Below, in pieces: positions 60,798 to 64,000 of a stretch of 64,000 nt of DNA (its first letter is position 1; each line of letters opens with the position of its first letter). The DNA is taken from assembly GCF_900100955.1 (NCBI RefSeq), contig NZ_FNCC01000020.1, forward strand, positions 80,278 through 144,277. Direction: 5' to 3'. Under the pieces are notes generated by a model, which was not told where the DNA came from, did no database searches, and saw nothing but the letters and a program-made list of their open reading frames with translations. The translations under genes and the position numbers were made by a program. The stretch is from Lentzea fradiae (GTDB lineage: Bacteria; Actinomycetota; Actinomycetes; Mycobacteriales; Pseudonocardiaceae).

Positions 60798-61745
60798 TCA
60801 GCCCACCTCGGTGTTCGTCCAGGCGACCCACGGCGCCACGTGGAAGTACTGCTGTGACACGGCCTCACCGACGTCACGGACCGTCTTCTGCAGTGCGGCG
60901 AGCCTCTTCGGCAGGTCGTCGAGCAGGTCGTGCGGGCGCAGGAACTCCAGCTCACTGCGCGCCTTGCCCAGCAACCGCAACGCCTCGGCCCGCGCGCCCA
61001 CCCGCACCGAGGGCTGGTTCTCCAGCTGCTCCAGACACGCCTCGGCCTGCCTCAGCGCGTGGAACACCGACCGCGGGAACAACCGGTCCAGCAACAAGAA
61101 CTGCACGACACGCGACGCGTCCAACGCCCCGCGATAGGTGCGCAGATAGGTGTCGTGCGCACCCGCCGACCGCAAAACCGTCACCCAGCCGGGAGAGGAC
61201 GCCCTCTCGCCCACGTGCGCGAGCAACAGCCGCACGATCATGTCCACGCGCTCGACCGACCGACCCAGCACGAGGTAACGCCACCCGTCGTCACGCGACA
61301 TCGTGGAGTCCGCCAAACCCGCGAACATCGCCGCACGTTCCTCCACGAAGCTGAAGAACGCGTGCGGGCCCATCGCGCGTGCATAGGTCTGCCGTTCCGC
61401 CACGGCGTTCCACATCGCGTTGAGGCACTCCCACATCTCGGTCGACACGACCTCACGCGCACCACGGGTGTTCTCACGCGCGCTGTTCACCGACGAGACG
61501 ATCGAGCTGGGGTTGTCCTTGTTGTACGCCACCAGCTCCGTCAACGACCACACGTCGAACTGCTCCGAGCCCTCCGGCGGCGTGATCCCGAGAACGGTGA
61601 GGAGCCGCCGTGACGCCGCGTCCGGGTCGACCGTCGCGTCCTCCAGCAACTGGTGGACCGACACGTCGAGGATGCGCGCCGTGTCGTCCGCCCGTTCGAC
61701 GTACCGGCCGATCCAGTACAACGACTCCGCGTTGCGTGCCAGCAT
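60798..61745 (-). CDS. Alpha-E domain protein
   Basis: 315 residues, all helical. The start MLARNAESLYWIGRYVERAD and the repeated LGRSVERVDMIVRLLLAHV are signature blocks of the alpha-E superfamily (DUF403). It is believed to bind or scaffold substrates for the neighbouring ATP-grasp enzyme. The ATG shares one base with the ATP-grasp stop (TAATG). Confidence 0.92.
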   Translation of the reverse strand: MLARNAESLYWIGRYVERADDTARILDVSVHQLLEDATVDPDAASRRLLTVLGITPPEGSEQFDVWSLTELVAYNKDNPSSIVSSVNSARENTRGAREVVSTEMWECLNAMWNAVAERQTYARAMGPHAFFSFVEERAAMFAGLADSTMSRDDGWRYLVLGRSVERVDMIVRLLLAHVGERASSPGWVTVLRSAGAHDTYLRTYRGALDASRVVQFLLLDRLFPRSVFHALRQAEACLEQLENQPSVRVGARAEALRLLGKARSELEFLRPHDLLDDLPKRLAALQKTVRDVGEAVSQQYFHVAPWVAWTNTEVG

Positions 61746-63397
61746 TACCGCGCGCCTCCCTGCTGCTGTTGCTGCTGTTGCTGGGAAGTCGTCAGCTCGG
61801 GCCCCTGCTCGGCCACCGCGAGCTCCACACCGGACGTGCCGGCGAGGCCGGGCTCGGCGAGCTCGCGCTCCTCCGTGGAGGACTTGGCCGCGAGCACCCA
61901 GGTGTCCTTGGAGCCGCCGCCCTGAGAGGAGTTGACCACCAGGCTGCCCTCCGGCAGCGCGACGCGGGTGAGCCCGCCGGGCAGCACGAAGATGAAGTTG
62001 CCGTCGTTGACCGCGAACGGCCGCAGGTCGACGTGCCGCGGCGCGAGCCGGTCGCCCACCTTGGTCGGCACGGTGCTGAGCTGCACGACGGGCTGCGCGA
62101 TCCAGCCACGCGGGTTGCTCCTGATCCGCTTCCGCAGCGAGTTCAGCTGCCTGAGCGTGGCGTCGGGACCGAACACGATCCCGTACCCGCCGGACCCCTC
62201 GACGGGCTTGACCACGAGCTCGTCGAGGTGGTCGAGCACGTGCGCCCGCTCGTCCGGCAGCCAGCACCGGAACGTGTCGACGTTGGGCAGCAGCATCTTC
62301 TCGCCGAGGTAGTAGTCGACGATCTCGGGCAGGTAGGTGTAGACGAGCTTGTCGTCCGCCACCCCGTTGCCGACCGCGTTGGAGATGACGACGTTGCCCG
62401 CCCGTGCCGCGTTGAGCAGGCCGGCGATGCCCAGCACCGAGTCGGGCCGGAAGTGCACGGGGTCCAGGAAGTCGTCGTCGATGCGCCGATAGATGACGTC
62501 GACCTGGCGCTCCCCCTCGGTCGTGCGGAGGTACACGAAGTTGTCACGACAGAACAGGTCACGTCCCTCGACGAGTTCCACACCCATCTGCCGCGCCAAG
62601 AGCGAATGCTCGAAGTAAGCCGAGTTCCCCACGCCGGGCGTGAGCACCACAACGTTCGGATCAGCCGCGTTGGGCGCCGCGGCATTCCGCAACGCCCGCA
62701 GCAGGTGCACCGCGTAGTCCCCCACCGCGCGCACGCGATGCCGTGCGAACAGGTCCGGGAACACCCGCGCCATCGTGCGCCGGTTCTCCATCACGTAGCT
62801 GACCCCGCTGGGGCACCGCAGGTTGTCCTCCAGCACCCGGAACGCGCCGTGCTCGTCCCGCACCAGGTCGACCCCGGCGACGTGGATCCGCACCCCGTTG
62901 GGCGGGATGATCCCGGCCGCTTCCCGGTGGAAGTGCTCACAGCTCGTGATGAGCCGCCGCGGCAGCACCCCGTCCCGCACGATCTGCGCGTCGCCGTAGA
63001 TGTCCGCGAGGAACATCTCCAACGCCCGCACCCGCTGGACGATGCCCCGTTCGAGCTTCGACCACTCGCCGGCGGTGATGATCCTCGGAATGAGGTCGAG
63101 CGGGAACGGCCGCTCCTGGCCGCTGAGCGAGAACGTGATCCCCTGGTCCACGAACGCCCGCCCGAGCGCCTCCGAGCGCGCGTTGAGGTCGGTGACCTGG
63201 GACGGTGCCACCGACTCGTACAGCGCCCGGTAGGCGCTGCGCACCCCGTCCTCCGCGGAGAACATCTCGTCGTAGGCGTCGGCGTGGGGCCGCCGCGGAT
63301 CCAGGTAGCCGTCGAACAGCTCACCGGGCCTCGGCGAGCTGACCGTGCGGCCGCGGCGCAGTGCTGAGGTGCGGGCCCGGTGTTCCATGGTCGACAT
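61745..63397 (-). CDS. Circularly permuted ATP-grasp ligase-like protein
   Basis: 550 residues. ATP-grasp type 2 (DUF404/407): residues FHREAAGIIPPNGVRIHVAG, VLEDNLRCPSGVSYVMENR and VVLTPGVGNSAYFEHSLLA are conserved, with a Lys in ELVVKPVEGSGGYG for ATP binding. It probably activates a carboxylate for amide formation. It ends in a run of eight Gln. ATG 63397 has AGGG upstream; GTG 63403 and ATG 63388 are alternatives. Confidence 0.92.
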   Translation of the reverse strand: MSTMEHRARTSALRRGRTVSSPRPGELFDGYLDPRRPHADAYDEMFSAEDGVRSAYRALYESVAPSQVTDLNARSEALGRAFVDQGITFSLSGQERPFPLDLIPRIITAGEWSKLERGIVQRVRALEMFLADIYGDAQIVRDGVLPRRLITSCEHFHREAAGIIPPNGVRIHVAGVDLVRDEHGAFRVLEDNLRCPSGVSYVMENRRTMARVFPDLFARHRVRAVGDYAVHLLRALRNAAAPNAADPNVVVLTPGVGNSAYFEHSLLARQMGVELVEGRDLFCRDNFVYLRTTEGERQVDVIYRRIDDDFLDPVHFRPDSVLGIAGLLNAARAGNVVISNAVGNGVADDKLVYTYLPEIVDYYLGEKMLLPNVDTFRCWLPDERAHVLDHLDELVVKPVEGSGGYGIVFGPDATLRQLNSLRKRIRSNPRGWIAQPVVQLSTVPTKVGDRLAPRHVDLRPFAVNDGNFIFVLPGGLTRVALPEGSLVVNSSQGGGSKDTWVLAAKSSTEERELAEPGLAGTSGVELAVAEQGPELTTSQQQQQQQQGGAR

Positions 63398-63507
63398 CTT
63401 CACCCTGCTCAGGGCGTTCGCGCACTAGTCCGGCCCGACCGGAAACATGCCGGAAACGCACCGTTTCCCCCGGTCGGCGGGCCGGGCGGACGTACGGGCA
63501 CAAAAAA

Positions 63508-63546
63508 GCCCTGCGGGGAGCGCTTGTGGCGCTCGACCCGCAGGGC
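63508..63546 (-). terminator. Rho-independent terminator of the rRNA operon
   Basis: GCCCTGCGGG pairs with CCCGCAGGGC and an inner stem GAGCGC/GCGCTC extends it. On the minus strand it is followed by TTTTTT. Confidence 0.95.
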
Positions 63547-63553
63547 AAATTAA

Positions 63554-63671
63554 GTTCGGCGGCGACCTACTCTCCCACACCGTAACCAGTGCAGTACCAT
63601 CGGCGCAGAAGGGCTTAACTACCGGGTTCGGAATGGGACCGGGTGTTTCCCCAACGCTATAACCACCGAAA
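63554..63671 (-). rRNA. rrf: 5S ribosomal RNA
   Basis: About 118 bases on the minus strand. The diagnostic conserved stretch CCCATTCCGAACCCGG and the paired ends (GTTTCGGTGG near 63671, CGCCGAAC near 63554) identify it. Exact ends are within a few bases. It follows the 23S gene and precedes the terminator. Confidence 0.95.
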
Positions 63672-63762
63672 CACTATGAAATTACAACCTGAACCCCGAT
63701 CCTGCGGGTTCGATCGGTCCTGGTTGTTCTTCCAGAACCGCACAGTGGATGCGTAGCGTCTT
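63672..63762 (-). other. 23S-5S spacer
   Basis: A 91-base internal spacer of the rRNA operon with no ORF or tRNA; it includes AAGACGCTACGCATCC-type sequence after the 23S end. Confidence 0.8.
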
Positions 63763-64000
63763 TGTAACAAGTCCTCGGCCTATTAGTACCAGTCAGCTCC
63801 AACCGTTACCGGTCTTCCACCTCTGGCCTATCAACCCAGTGGTCTAGCTGGGGGCCTTAACCCACAAAGGGTGGGATACCTCATCTTGGAACGAGCTTCC
63901 CGCTTAGATGCCTTCAGCGGTTATCCCTTCCGAACGTAGCCAACCAGCAATGCTCTTGGCAGAACAACTGGCACACCAGCGGTCCGTCCGTCCCGGTCCT
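63763..64000 (-). rRNA. rrl: 23S ribosomal RNA (3' end only)
   Basis: The 3' terminal part of 23S rRNA, running off the right edge. The signature 3' sequence GGCCGAGGACTTG and TACTAATAGGCC on the minus strand place the end near 63763. The 16S gene and the rest of 23S lie beyond the window. Confidence 0.93.

Overview
The window is GC-rich, with tightly packed, often overlapping genes, many GTG starts and weak or absent Shine-Dalgarno sites. The housekeeping order (dgt; glyS; smtB-zur; uppS-recO-era; corC-ybeY-phoH; rsmE-dnaJ2-hrcA; hemW; sulfite reductase; lepA; transglutaminase/alpha-E/ATP-grasp) follows the segment of mycobacterial chromosomes that holds these genes. This is therefore an actinobacterial chromosome. 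The chitinase, poly-Thr linker, XRE-DUF5753/DUF397 pair and conflict genes suggest a filamentous Pseudonocardiales-type organism (Lentzea/Saccharothrix/Amycolatopsis-like); that genus-level guess is inference.

Layout. 1-5.5 kb: a truncated serpin, dGTPase, a DUF218 membrane protein, a peptidase E-like enzyme, a secreted serine hydrolase carrying a striking AT-rich palindrome cluster, and a membrane protein. 5.5-9.1 kb: glyS, a TPR protein, a monooxygenase-like protein and the zinc-sensing ArsR-Zur pair. 9.2-14.7 kb (minus strand): era-recO-uppS-ybjN, two paralogous acidic proteins and a permease pair, probably one transcript. 14.8-19.2 kb: an accessory insert (XRE/DUF397 and two pRiA4b ORF-3-like proteins) between era and the cytidine-deaminase-like gene. 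19.2-29.8 kb: the phoH-ybeY-corC-CDA operon, small metabolic and regulatory genes, the hrcA-dnaJ2-rsmE heat-shock operon and hemW.

30-38.4 kb: a complete assimilatory sulfur operon. A short Cys-containing leader ORF precedes sulfite reductase, a zinc-ribbon protein, cysH, cysD, cysN, an SsuABC-type transporter and a sirohydrochlorin chelatase-like protein. Together these import a sulfur source, activate sulfate to APS, reduce it to sulfite and sulfide, and make the siroheme needed by the reductase.

38.5-51.9 kb: mixed genes, including a secreted RNase with its barstar-like inhibitor, two tandem DUF885 peptidases and a chitinase with a DasR-type operator. 52.0-57.5 kb: the most interesting locus, a four-gene minus-strand operon encoding a TIR-domain protein, a MoxR-type AAA+ ATPase, a vWA-like protein and a protein with two S1 domains and a LOTUS-like C-terminus. 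It looks like an NTP-dependent conflict (antiviral) system. 57.5-64 kb: lepA, a solitary PemK/MazF-like protein, the transglutaminase/alpha-E/ATP-grasp operon, and the 3' end of an rRNA operon (5S and partial 23S, minus strand) with its terminator.

No tRNA, CRISPR array, insertion sequence, prophage or replication origin was seen.
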